14,445 nucleotides of DNA from positions 1-14,445 of the forward strand of contig NZ_JBEPWZ010000056.1 in the NCBI RefSeq assembly GCF_041642155.1, given 5' to 3'. The notes beneath the pieces were generated by a model. The model saw only the letters and a program-made list of their open reading frames with translations, did no database searches and was not told where the DNA came from. Made by a program: the position numbers and the translations under genes. This stretch comes from Fodinibius sp041642155. GTDB lineage: Bacteria; Bacteroidota; Rhodothermia; Balneolales; Balneolaceae. Positions 6,704-14,275 of this stretch are shown here, one piece after another. Each line of letters begins with the position of its first letter. The stretch's first letter is position 1.

Positions 6704-7402
6704 CTATCGAATTTCTATTTTGGAAAAAATCTGTTTAACAACCGGAATCTCATATAAAAAATGTTTCCGGTTGGCATATAAAAACTTACCCAGCTCAAAC
6801 CCCTGGTCAAGAACGGAGCTATACAGCAGTTCCTGCAAAAAAGTCGCCAGCTTATCTGTAAGTTCCATCGTGAGTTCATGATCTTCGCTGGTATCGGACA
6901 GGCGGAAGCGGATCAGCCGGAGGTATTTATTTCGCAGTAAGGCGTAAAAATAGTCGTTCATGAGGGCGGACGAACTGGCCGGCATTTGCGGATCGTCCTC
7001 CAGCAGCTGCCGGAGCAGGTTCTCTGTCTCTTTTTCAAAATCAGTCCTGGTGCGCGAGTGTAAAATAAGCCCCGGGAAGGTGTCTTTCACAAAGGCTTTC
7101 TTTTCATCCAGCATATCGAAGCTGGCATATGCAAAGTTGGAAAGCTTTTCGCCGAGCGTGTAGGATTCGAAGTGGTCGATTTCATCGATCATCAGCCGAT
7201 AGCGATAGATGATCGCGGTGTAATAAAACTGGAGGATGGCCTGCTTGTTCGGGAAATAATTAAAGACATCTGCAGGATCAATACCAACGATTTTTGCGAC
7301 ATCTTTAATCAGAAAATGACCGTTGCCTTCGACATACAGATCGGTTGCGGCATCAGCAATGGAAAATTTTATTTCAGCAGTTTCGGGATCGAAGGTCGTC
7401 AT
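6704..7402 (-). CDS. TetR/AcrR-family transcriptional regulator
   Basis: A 232-residue protein with an N-terminal TetR-type DNA-binding domain. The helix-turn-helix covers about residues 31-61 (LIKDVAKIVGIDPADVFNYF followed by PNKQAIL), where the FNYFPNK pattern matches the YYYFPSK consensus of the family. The rest is an alpha-helical ligand-binding region without recognised motifs, and no ligand can be proposed from sequence. The stop is 3 nt before the ATG of the ABC1-like kinase, so regulator and kinase form an operon; the simplest model is autoregulation of the pair, possibly by a lipid or acyl ligand (inference only). A 17-bp palindrome lies about 130 nt upstream at 7534-7550 and is a candidate operator. 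No SD is seen at the ATG (7400-7402). Confidence 0.83.
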   Translation of the reverse strand: MTTFDPETAEIKFSIADAATDLYVEGNGHFLIKDVAKIVGIDPADVFNYFPNKQAILQFYYTAIIYRYRLMIDEIDHFESYTLGEKLSNFAYASFDMLDEKKAFVKDTFPGLILHSRTRTDFEKETENLLRQLLEDDPQMPASSSALMNDYFYALLRNKYLRLIRFRLSDTSEDHELTMELTDKLATFLQELLYSSVLDQGFELGKFLYANRKHFLYEIPVVKQIFSKIEIR

Positions 7403-7633
7403 AATAAAGACTTCTCATCGTTGAGGGGTGTATGGCAGCTTGTGCCTCGATAATTTCGTATCGGCGATAACACTATACCGTGTGTTTCAATATCCATATC
7501 CGGTGCATGAATCCTCTCCATGGCATCGTCTCGGACAGAACTATTCTGTCATTTGTTTCGATTACCTAACAAGATATTAACCATTTTCTTATAGGATAAA
7601 CGTAGTATCAGAGAAATAATTATGTATACATAT
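7403..7633. other. Spacer between dinB-like gene and TetR-ABC1 operon
   Basis: This 231-nt non-coding stretch should hold the promoter for the minus-strand TetR-ABC1 operon and the end of the dinB-like transcript. It contains the 17-bp palindrome at 7534-7550 and a 12-bp perfect palindrome TATGTATACATA at 7621-7632, directly beyond the dinB-like stop. No conventional terminator or RNA gene was seen. Confidence 0.5.
7534..7550. promoter_or_regulatory. 17-bp palindrome, candidate TetR-type operator
   Basis: GACAGAA-CTA-TTCTGTC is a perfect 7-3-7 inverted repeat. On the minus strand it contains TAGTTCTG (7543 down to 7536), one mismatch from the TAnnTTTG -7 box, though no well-spaced TTG -33 box is seen. 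It lies about 130 nt before the TetR-like gene. Size and symmetry fit a TetR-family operator; the assignment is inference. Confidence 0.35.
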
Positions 7634-8227
7634 TCATTCCACACGTGCGCTTTTGTACTTTTCCCTGACAATCGACAAGGTTTGTTCTGCCTGCCAGTGG
7701 TGCCGGTGCTGGTGCGCAATGGTTAACAGGTAATATTCCGAGAGGGTGAGTTTAAGAAAGCCCACTATCGGATGCGAAATTTTGGTCCCGCCTAAATCAA
7801 CATGTTCCTTTTTGGCATGTTCAAGCTGGGCTGTAAATTTATCCTGCAGTTCTATAAATTCGTCCAACAATTCAACCCGGTTGTAGTCGGCTGTACTCTC
7901 AGGTTCCATTGATGACATTGTTTTTAACCTGAAAGAATAAGGCGGCTCAAAAAAATCGGCGGCCTTTTTCCACAGCCAACGGGGTCGAAAGGATTGGTCC
8001 ACATTGTGAATTCTCTTCCTGTTTTTTTGGAGGGCACGGCTCAAGTTTCGATGATATATATATCCGAATTTGATAAGATGATGATAACATTCTGCAACGG
8101 ACCATTTTTTTTGGGCCGGAGGCTTCAGAAAATAGGCATCGTCCACGGAGAGGAGGAAATTCTCCGCCGTCTCTTTAGCCTTGTCAAACTGTTGTATATA
8201 CCAATCGAAGCTGTACCGCAAGATCAT
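7634..8227 (-). CDS. DinB-family (DinB_2-like) putative metal-dependent protein
   Basis: A 197-residue protein of the DinB/YfiT-like four-helix-bundle superfamily. Members bind a metal through three histidines; some are thiol (for example bacillithiol) S-transferases, others hydrolases, and many have no known activity. Visible landmarks are KKWSVAECYHHL at 40-51 (the conserved Trp42 and His49 or His50) and AHQHRHHWQAEQ at 171-182, which carries the second pair of metal-binding histidines in the usual HxxRHxxQ-like arrangement. There is no signal peptide, so it should be cytoplasmic. It is transcribed alone, divergently from the YihY gene, and no SD precedes the ATG (8225-8227). A link to the nearby bacilliredoxin through bacillithiol chemistry is tempting but not supported by operon structure. 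The individual reaction cannot be assigned. Confidence 0.82.
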   Translation of the reverse strand: MILRYSFDWYIQQFDKAKETAENFLLSVDDAYFLKPPAQKKWSVAECYHHLIKFGYIYHRNLSRALQKNRKRIHNVDQSFRPRWLWKKAADFFEPPYSFRLKTMSSMEPESTADYNRVELLDEFIELQDKFTAQLEHAKKEHVDLGGTKISHPIVGFLKLTLSEYYLLTIAHQHRHHWQAEQTLSIVREKYKSARVE

Positions 8228-8288
8228 GGGTGGGAGATATGCTGATTAAGGTTTAACTTATCGGATAGCTGACAGATTATTTTTAGCG

Positions 8289-8319
8289 TTGGCACTAAGC
8301 TGTACTATACCTATAAAAT
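8289..8319 (+). promoter_or_regulatory. Candidate promoter for the YihY gene
   Basis: TTG at 8289-8291, a 20-nt spacer, then TATAAAAT at 8312-8319. The TA start and spacing fit the Bacteroidota plan, and the box also resembles a sigma-70 -10 element. It would give a short leader of about 15 nt before the GTG at 8339. Confidence 0.3.
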
Positions 8320-8338
8320 AGCCATTTGGGAGACCGTT

Positions 8339-9226
8339 GTGAAATTTATAAAAAATTCAGGTAAGCTATTCAAACAGACCTATGAACAGATCCTGCAATT
8401 TAATATAGGACTGCACGGAGCCGCTATTGCCTTTTATGCCATTTTTTCGACGGCACCCCTGATTATTATCCTGGTTTGGCTGCTCAGTGTGGTATTGGGG
8501 AGTGAAATGGGACAGGCCCAGCTGCAAGAGACGCTGTATGCTGTTGTGGGTCCCAATATCGCCGATTCGATACAGTCGATGGCAGATTCCGCCACGCACA
8601 GCACGTCCGGATTCTGGTCGTCGATAGCAGCGGTTGCCGCGCTTCTTTTCGGGGCTACCACCCTGCTCTCACAGGTAAAACACACGCTCAATATGATTTG
8701 GGGGGTACGTGACCCGGAGATCGGAAAAGTGGGACATTTTTTATGGAGTCGATTTAAAGCGCTGCTGTTTGTCGGGGCTCTCAGCCTGTTGTTGCTGGTG
8801 GGATTGATCTCAGAAAGCATACTCTACGGTATGGAACGGGTGTTGACACTGCTTTTAGGCGCCGAAGATCTGTTTCTGATGCAGCTGGTCAGCAGCGGCG
8901 CGAATGTCGTACTGGCATTCGTGTTTTTTTTAGCGTTGTTTAGAATTCTGCCGGATCTGGAGGTACGATTGCGCGATATTGCGGTGGGTGCCCTTTTTAC
9001 TGCCCTCCTTTTTATGGGGGGCAAGTTGCTGGTCGGATGGTACCTGTCAGGGACCACGCTCGGACCGGCCTATAAAACTGCTGGTTCTTTCGTCGTCTTT
9101 CTGATATGGATATACTACAATGTACAGATTGTGTTGGTCGGAGCCTTTTTCACCAGGGAATACACCCGCCTGTTCGGGGAAGAGGTGAACCCGTATTGGG
9201 AAGCATCGCTGGGTCAGGACTGGTAG
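8339..9226 (+). CDS. YihY/virulence factor BrkB family membrane protein
   Basis: Inner-membrane protein of the YihY/BrkB family (once mislabelled ribonuclease BN); the molecular function is not established, with transport often suggested. It has 295 residues and six likely membrane segments at about 28-53, 95-113, 139-158, 184-203, 212-234 and 248-272. Family patterns seen are AAIAFYAIFSTAPL at 28-41, NMIWGVRDPE at 118-127, RILPDLEVRLRD at 202-213 and AGSFVVFLIWIYYNVQI at 248-264. The usual GAEFT after the last helix is GAFFT here, with Phe270 in place of Glu. The start is a GTG at 8339; GGGAG at 8328-8332, 6 nt before it, supports this choice, and the frame is closed by a stop at 8270. The gene appears monocistronic and converges on the GH3 gene, leaving only 10 nt between stop codons and no obvious terminator. 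Confidence 0.93.
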   Translation: MKFIKNSGKLFKQTYEQILQFNIGLHGAAIAFYAIFSTAPLIIILVWLLSVVLGSEMGQAQLQETLYAVVGPNIADSIQSMADSATHSTSGFWSSIAAVAALLFGATTLLSQVKHTLNMIWGVRDPEIGKVGHFLWSRFKALLFVGALSLLLLVGLISESILYGMERVLTLLLGAEDLFLMQLVSSGANVVLAFVFFLALFRILPDLEVRLRDIAVGALFTALLFMGGKLLVGWYLSGTTLGPAYKTAGSFVVFLIWIYYNVQIVLVGAFFTREYTRLFGEEVNPYWEASLGQDW

Positions 9227-9236
9227 GGGGAAGGTT

Positions 9237-10376
9237 TTATGGTATCAACAGCTGTTTCTTTAACTCCATAATCCGCCGGTAGGATTCGTCGATGCGTTGC
9301 CGGCTAAGCGTTCCCTCATCAATGAGTTCACGGATAATATTGTGCGTCTCAGGCACGATTTCGGGATCGTAGATCGCATTGTTGCCAAAGGTAAGTATGT
9401 CGACTCCTGCCAAAAGAGCCTGTTTGACAGCCGTCTTCAGGCCGTATTCCTTGCGGATGGCGCCCATCATAAGATCATCTGATACCACCACACCATCGAA
9501 GCCGAGGCTGTCCCGAAGCATTCCGGTAATGACTGGTTTCGAGAGCGTTGCCGGGTATGCGGTATCCCATTCGGCATTAAAAATATGGGCGGTCATGATT
9601 ATGTCTGCCCTACCGGAATGGATTAACCGGCGATAGGGAATGAGTTCCTGTTCGGACCACGTTTCGGTGACATCCACCACGCCGAGGTGGGAATCTTTTT
9701 TTGAGCTGCCGTGACCGGGAAAATGTTTGAGTGTCGTGGCTATATCAAAGTTGCGATGTGCTTCTATATATACCGAAGCGTGTTTGACCACGGCCTGGGG
9801 ATCAGCGGAAAAACTGCGCTCTATTCTGCCAATCACGGGATTGTCGGGGTTGATGTTCAGATCCACGACCGGGGCAAAATTGAGATTAAAACCCAGTTCG
9901 GAAAGTGTTCGGGCAGTTCTTCGGGCATAATATCGCGTACTGTCGGTGTCATCTGTTTCGCCCAGGTATTGGGCCGATACCGATGCAGGAAATCCATGTT
10001 CCGGTTTGAGCCGGGCTACGTTTCCGCCCTCCTGGTCGACCGCAACAAAAAGAGGGGTTTCAGTGCGCGCCTGCAAGTCGCTTATGAGCGTTTTGAGCTG
10101 CTGAGGCGACCGGATATTGCGCAGTGCCGTGTCCCGTGGCACGTCGTAATCAAATAAGGTAACACTGCCGAGATGGTAGTGTTGAATGTCACGCACAATA
10201 TGGTTGGTGTCCGATAAAGCTGTCCCCCGGAACCCCACATTCAGCATTTGCCCGATCTTTTGATCCAGGGAAATCTTTTCTTCCGTTGTCTCAGCACTTT
10301 TGTCCTGACTGCAGGCCTCCCCCGCAAGAATTAATACAAGCAGCAGAAGCAGCGGAATGTGACGGTTCATGGTCAT
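9237..10376 (-). CDS. Exported glycoside hydrolase family 3, NagZ-like beta-N-acetylhexosaminidase
   Basis: GH3 enzyme predicted to cleave beta-linked N-acetylglucosamine, most likely from peptidoglycan fragments. The NagZ-type loop KHFPGHGSSKKDSH at 217-230 provides the Asp228/His230 acid-base dyad, and GFDGVVVSDDLMMGA at 292-306 carries the nucleophile Asp300. VDQEGGNVARL at 113-123 is the typical substrate-binding segment. At 379 residues it lacks the C-terminal second domain of larger GH3 glucosidases. Unlike cytoplasmic NagZ of enterobacteria, it starts with a hydrophobic signal segment ending LAGEACSQD; Cys22 is a plausible but imperfect lipobox, so a lipoprotein is likely. The start at 10376 could equally be the second ATG two codons later. 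It begins 4 nt after the stop of the TlpA-like lipoprotein gene, so both are probably one transcript working at the envelope. Confidence 0.9.
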   Translation of the reverse strand: MTMNRHIPLLLLLVLILAGEACSQDKSAETTEEKISLDQKIGQMLNVGFRGTALSDTNHIVRDIQHYHLGSVTLFDYDVPRDTALRNIRSPQQLKTLISDLQARTETPLFVAVDQEGGNVARLKPEHGFPASVSAQYLGETDDTDSTRYYARRTARTLSELGFNLNFAPVVDLNINPDNPVIGRIERSFSADPQAVVKHASVYIEAHRNFDIATTLKHFPGHGSSKKDSHLGVVDVTETWSEQELIPYRRLIHSGRADIIMTAHIFNAEWDTAYPATLSKPVITGMLRDSLGFDGVVVSDDLMMGAIRKEYGLKTAVKQALLAGVDILTFGNNAIYDPEIVPETHNIIRELIDEGTLSRQRIDESYRRIMELKKQLLIP

Positions 10377-10380
10377 GGGG

Positions 10381-11877
10381 TTAGCGTTCCTGTTGGTTCA
10401 GCAGGCTGTCCAGCAGGGCGTCGAGGTTAAAAGAGGGACGCACATCATTATAACGGAGAATATGGCCCTCCGGGCCAACCAGAATGTAAAAGGGGATGCC
10501 GCCGCCCCGGTAGGCCGAAAAGGTTTCCTGCTGAAACCCGTTGCCCCCGTACAGCTGCGGCCAGGGATTTTGAAACTGATTTATGGATTGACGCCAGCGA
10601 AGGCTGTCTTCTTCAATTGATATGGCCAGGATTTCAAACTCATCGCGGGTATATTTGTTATACAGGTCGTTCATATGCGGGAATTCGTCGAGGCAGGGAA
10701 TACACCAGCCGGCCCAGAAATCAAGCAGCACATACCGGCCCCGAAAGTCCTCCATCCGAACCGTCTGCCCGCCGGCATTCGGCAGTGCGAACGGGATGGC
10801 GGGTTCTCCCGGGGAAACACGCTTGATTTCACGGTAAAAGGATTGCAGAAAAGACGTATAACGCGGAAAATCCGAATACTCATCCAGGTATGCTTTATAG
10901 CTTGGAGTGGCTATATCCAACGGCATTTCGCCGATACGTTCCGTGACAAGGTACAGCTGCGCATAGGCCCGGGCCCGGCGTTCATCAATATGTTGCAGTA
11001 CCGAGGTGCGGGCGGAATCGAGGGTCTCGTATCCCAGTCGTTTGACATCGTATTGCATTAATGGTTGTCCCAGTTCCTCTTCCAGGCTGTCGGCAACGCC
11101 AAAGGTATTGGCAAAAGCATTGGTAAAATCTCTGATGCCCGCTCGCTGGGCATGGAGAGATTGAAAAGTGAAAAAATCCAGTTCTTTTGCTGTTTGCAGG
11201 ACGTTTTTGCGCTCTTTCTCAGGATGGAAACCGGACTGGGTGCGCCTGTGGGTGATATTTTCAAGCCGTTTAACCAGGTATTCGCCCACCGCTTTATGAT
11301 AGAAATCGTCGAAAGGGGTCTCTTTAAAATAGCGCTCGGCCAATTCATATCGCTGTCGGTATAACGAGAGCACCTGTGTTGAATCAGCCTCCCGAAAGGC
11401 GGGCAGCTGGCGTTGGATTTTCTGAAGGAGGGGCTGTTCTTTTTCCAGATAGTCGGCATAGCGATCATCCCAGGGTTCTTCGTAACCCTCCACTTCAACC
11501 GATTGCGGGAAGCTTGCCCGTTCTATGGTGATGGTCAGCGCCCGACCGGGCCGCAGCAGGAGTGGGTGGGACTGGTCATCAATAGTTAGTTCCGCGAGCT
11601 GGGTGGAATCTACCGGGATGGATACCTGAAAGGTTCCTTTTTCATCGGGTTGTACCGGGTGTCGAATGTTATCCGAATATTTATAATGGAGAGGCTGCTG
11701 TCTGATATGAATTTCTGCCGACCCCACATAGTCTATGGTTCCGGAAACAGCCGTGGCACGCTCCTCGTTGCTGCAGGACGCTGATGCGGCAATAACAATA
11801 AATAGAGCAAAGAGTGCGACCCGGTAACAAACGGTAGTTAAACTCATGCGAAACGGGGAATTATTGAGGTGATTCAT
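10381..11877 (-). CDS. TlpA-like thioredoxin-domain lipoprotein
   Basis: Envelope-bound thiol:disulfide oxidoreductase of the TlpA/ResA kind common in Bacteroidota. Counting from the ATG at 11877 it has 498 residues: a signal segment ending IVIAASASCSN with the probable lipidated Cys35, a beta-rich N-terminal part (about 40-130) resembling DUF4369, a long helical middle (about 140-350), and a C-terminal thioredoxin domain. That domain shows LLDFWAGWCIPC with the CIPC active site at 392-395 and the cis-proline in GGGIPFYILVGP at about 458-469. The frame stays open upstream to an ATG at 12024, but the extra residues would put the signal segment internally; 11847 is an equally good start. A minus-strand promoter candidate at 11933-11962 also favours a downstream start. 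The GH3 gene follows after 4 nt. The N-terminal family assignment is tentative; the redox domain is clear. Confidence 0.87.
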   Translation of the reverse strand: MNHLNNSPFRMSLTTVCYRVALFALFIVIAASASCSNEERATAVSGTIDYVGSAEIHIRQQPLHYKYSDNIRHPVQPDEKGTFQVSIPVDSTQLAELTIDDQSHPLLLRPGRALTITIERASFPQSVEVEGYEEPWDDRYADYLEKEQPLLQKIQRQLPAFREADSTQVLSLYRQRYELAERYFKETPFDDFYHKAVGEYLVKRLENITHRRTQSGFHPEKERKNVLQTAKELDFFTFQSLHAQRAGIRDFTNAFANTFGVADSLEEELGQPLMQYDVKRLGYETLDSARTSVLQHIDERRARAYAQLYLVTERIGEMPLDIATPSYKAYLDEYSDFPRYTSFLQSFYREIKRVSPGEPAIPFALPNAGGQTVRMEDFRGRYVLLDFWAGWCIPCLDEFPHMNDLYNKYTRDEFEILAISIEEDSLRWRQSINQFQNPWPQLYGGNGFQQETFSAYRGGGIPFYILVGPEGHILRYNDVRPSFNLDALLDSLLNQQER

Positions 11878-11932
11878 TGGGAATTGAGTAATTCTTAAAG
11901 CGCGATTTGTGGCTGATAAACAGGCTGAATCC

Positions 11933-11962
11933 ATAAGATAAGCTGATTGTATTATTTTGCAA
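11933..11962 (-). promoter_or_regulatory. Candidate promoter for the TlpA-GH3 operon
   Basis: On the minus strand, TTG (11962-11960), a 19-nt spacer, then TATCTTAT (11940-11933). The box keeps TAnnTT of the TAnnTTTG consensus. Transcription would start near 11927, about 50 nt before the ATG at 11877, which argues against starts further upstream. Confidence 0.3.
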
Positions 11963-12087
11963 TAAGAGATTTGAATGTGCCGGGCTCTTGTGAATGCGAT
12001 CCCTGATACAGGATTTTTTTTCAATTATTTTACACTTGCGCTTCTGAATTATATTGTTATGTTGTAAAAGAAATTTTTAACTCGGGT

Positions 12088-12116
12088 TTGACATGGTGAA
12101 TGAAAAGGCATTTTTG
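12088..12116 (+). promoter_or_regulatory. Candidate promoter for the DUF4212-symporter operon
   Basis: TTG at 12088-12090, an 18-nt spacer, then CATTTTTG at 12109-12116, one mismatch from TAnnTTTG. The leader would be about 75 nt before the ATG at 12199. Confidence 0.35.
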
Positions 12117-12198
12117 GCGGTACAATTAATACAAACTCCAAAGAAGAAGTAGCTAATCCACCTGCTCATAACAAATAGGTTAATCAAAAAACAAGGTG

Positions 12199-12459
12199 AT
12201 GAAAGAGGAAAAAAACAGGAAAGAATACTGGCGTGCCAATCTCCGCTATGTAAGTATTCTGTTGAGCATATGGCTCCTGGTGTCATTTATATTTGGCATA
12301 CTGTTAGTCGAACCGTTGAATGCGGTACGGCTGGGAGGTTTTGAGCTGGGATTTTGGTTTGCACAACAGGGATCAATGTATGTATTTGTGGTTCTCATTT
12401 TTGTGTACGTCTGGCTTATGAACAGGCTCGACAAAAGATTTGATGTTTACGAAGAATAA
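12199..12459 (+). CDS. DUF4212 protein, small subunit of a sodium:solute symporter
   Basis: An 86-residue membrane protein of the DUF4212 family, regularly encoded just before a large sodium:solute symporter and regarded as its small subunit. It has the family opening KEYWRANLRYVSILLSIW, a first membrane helix (about 15-37), the conserved RLGGFELGFWFAQQGS near 45-60, a second helix (about 59-78) and a short charged tail. The role is inferred from gene pairing: assembly or modulation of the symporter, as YjcH (DUF485) pairs with ActP in E. coli, although the two small proteins are different families. An in-frame GTG lies directly before the ATG; the ATG at 12199 is preferred. AAGG upstream is too close to be a normal SD. 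The symporter starts 29 nt downstream, clearly the same operon. Confidence 0.93.
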   Translation: MKEEKNRKEYWRANLRYVSILLSIWLLVSFIFGILLVEPLNAVRLGGFELGFWFAQQGSMYVFVVLIFVYVWLMNRLDKRFDVYEE

Positions 12460-12488
12460 CTTATCAACAGTGGGATAGATAACAACAT

Positions 12489-14180
12489 ATGGATATTCAA
12501 ACATGGACATATATACTGGTGGGAGCCACTTTCGCAGTATATATAGGTATTGCAATATGGGCAAGAGTCGGATCAACCAGTGATTTTTATATCGCGGGAA
12601 GCCGCGTTCATCCGCTGGCCAACGGAATGGCAACAGCTGCGGACTGGATGTCGGCGGCCTCCTTCATATCGATGGCCGGTCTGATTTCTTTTATGGGATA
12701 CGACGGAGCCGTTTACCTGATGGGATGGACAGGGGGATATGTGCTGCTGGCCCTGTTGCTGGCCCCTTACCTGAGAAAATTTGGTAAATTTACCGTCCCG
12801 GATTTTATAGGGGACCGGTATTACTCGAATGTGGCAAGGACCGTCGCCGTAATTTGTGCCATTATCGTATCTTTTACCTACGTAGCGGGACAAATGCGGG
12901 GAGTGGGCGTCGTTTTTGCCCGGTTCCTGGAAGTCTCTGTTAACACGGGGGTCTATATTGGAATGATCGTTGTTTTTTTCTACGCCGTATTGGGTGGGAT
13001 GAAGGGGATAACCTACACCCAGGTTGCCCAATACTGTATCCTTATTTTTGCCTATATGGTACCTGCCTTCTTTATTTCCTTTCAGTTGACGGGCAATGTT
13101 ATTCCTCAGCTCGGCTTTGGCGGCACGCTGGCCGACGGGTCCGGCACCTACCTGCTGGAGAAATTAAATCAGCTGCACGTGGAATTGGGTTTTGCCGAAT
13201 ATACCTCCGGGACAAAATCCACGGTTGACGTACTGGCCATTACGCTGGCGCTGATGGTGGGGACCGCCGGACTCCCCCATGTTATCGTCCGGTTTTTTAC
13301 CGTGCCCAAAGTGCGTGATGCGCGAAAATCAGTGGGATATGCCCTGCTGTTTATTGCAATCCTTTATACGACGGCGCCGGCCATCGCTGCCTTTGCCAAG
13401 GTTAATTTGATTGAAACCGTTTCGAACGAGGAATACACCGAGATGCCTGCCTGGTTTGACAACTGGGAAAAAACGGGGCTTTTAGAATTTACGGACAAGA
13501 ACAATGACGGCAGGATTCAGTATGTAGCTAATGAAAATGCCAATGAACTTACGATAGATCAGGATATTATGGTACTTGCAAATCCTGAGATTGCCGACCT
13601 GCCCAACTGGGTTATCGCCTTGGTAGCCGCCGGGGGACTGGCAGCGGCTCTGTCGACGGCTGCAGGATTGCTACTGGTTATTTCTACCAGTATTGCCCAC
13701 GACTTGGTAAAAAAACAGATAATACCTGAAATCACAGAGAAAGGGGAGCTAATCTGGGCCCGGGTTGCGGCCGGATTTGCCGTACTCGTAGCGGGTTATT
13801 TCGGTATTAATCCCCCCGGTTTTGTAGCGGCAACCGTTGCCCTGGCCTTTGGCCTGGCGGCCGCTTCGTTTTTTCCCGCCATCTTGCTGGGCATCTTTGA
13901 TAAGAAGATGAACCGGCAGGGGGCTGTGTCGGGAATGGTAGTCGGAATCGTCTTGATGTTATTTTATATGATAAAATACAAGCTGGGTGGTTTCGGCGGC
14001 GGCCTTGAAGAAGACTGGTGGTTCGGTATTTCCCCCGAAGGCTTCGGAACCGTCGCGATGATCGTCAACCTGATTATTGCCATAGTCATATCCAGGGTAA
14101 CCGCTGATCCGCCGGAAGAAGTCCAGGAGATGGTGGAGGAGATCAGATACCCGGGAGAAGCAAGGAAAATAGAGAACTAA
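12489..14180 (+). CDS. Sodium:solute symporter, acetate/carboxylate type (VC_2705-like subfamily)
   Basis: Large (563 residues) inner-membrane transporter of the sodium:solute symporter family, with about 13 hydrophobic helices. Family patterns include SDFYIAGSRVHPLANGMATA at 31-50, ADWMSAASFISMAG at 51-64, GMKGITYTQVAQ at 170-181, GTAGLPHVIVRFFTVP at 258-273 and the SSS signature region GGLAAALSTAAGLLLVIST at 382-400. A loop of about 60 residues (308-370) between helices carries DKNNDGRIQ at 336-344, an EF-hand-like calcium-binding pattern that I recall from other members of this subfamily. The likely substrate is acetate or a related short carboxylate: the gene pairs with DUF4212 and is followed by acetyl-CoA synthetase on the same strand. 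The ATG at 12489 has only a distant GGGA upstream. No strong terminator follows. Substrate is inference from context. Confidence 0.92.
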   Translation: MDIQTWTYILVGATFAVYIGIAIWARVGSTSDFYIAGSRVHPLANGMATAADWMSAASFISMAGLISFMGYDGAVYLMGWTGGYVLLALLLAPYLRKFGKFTVPDFIGDRYYSNVARTVAVICAIIVSFTYVAGQMRGVGVVFARFLEVSVNTGVYIGMIVVFFYAVLGGMKGITYTQVAQYCILIFAYMVPAFFISFQLTGNVIPQLGFGGTLADGSGTYLLEKLNQLHVELGFAEYTSGTKSTVDVLAITLALMVGTAGLPHVIVRFFTVPKVRDARKSVGYALLFIAILYTTAPAIAAFAKVNLIETVSNEEYTEMPAWFDNWEKTGLLEFTDKNNDGRIQYVANENANELTIDQDIMVLANPEIADLPNWVIALVAAGGLAAALSTAAGLLLVISTSIAHDLVKKQIIPEITEKGELIWARVAAGFAVLVAGYFGINPPGFVAATVALAFGLAAASFFPAILLGIFDKKMNRQGAVSGMVVGIVLMLFYMIKYKLGGFGGGLEEDWWFGISPEGFGTVAMIVNLIIAIVISRVTADPPEEVQEMVEEIRYPGEARKIEN

Positions 14181-14275
14181 CCAAATTTCTTTGTGAATAA
14201 TCCAGACTAAAGGATTTGAAATTTTACCGAAATTAATTGCATAAAAAAGTTAATAATTTTTTGCTTTTTTAGGTG

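Larger units (their letters stand above)
11878..12198. other. Divergent regulatory region between TlpA-like operon and acetate-symporter operon
   Basis: This 321-nt AT-rich stretch separates the minus-strand lipoprotein operon from the plus-strand symporter operon. It holds one promoter-like element for each direction (11933-11962 minus, 12088-12116 plus). An open frame from the TlpA-like gene runs into it up to 12024 but has no coding signs. I see no RNA gene, riboswitch fold or terminator. Confidence 0.5.

Noticed and set aside
7621..7632. TATGTATACATA palindrome as a terminator of the dinB-like gene
   Set aside because: It is a perfect palindrome with no loop and only AT-rich pairs, so it would not form a stable hairpin; at most it is a protein-binding site.
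11878..12024. N-terminal extension of the TlpA-like protein from the ATG at 12024
   Set aside because: It would bury the lipoprotein signal segment more than 60 residues into the protein and lies partly upstream of the candidate promoter.
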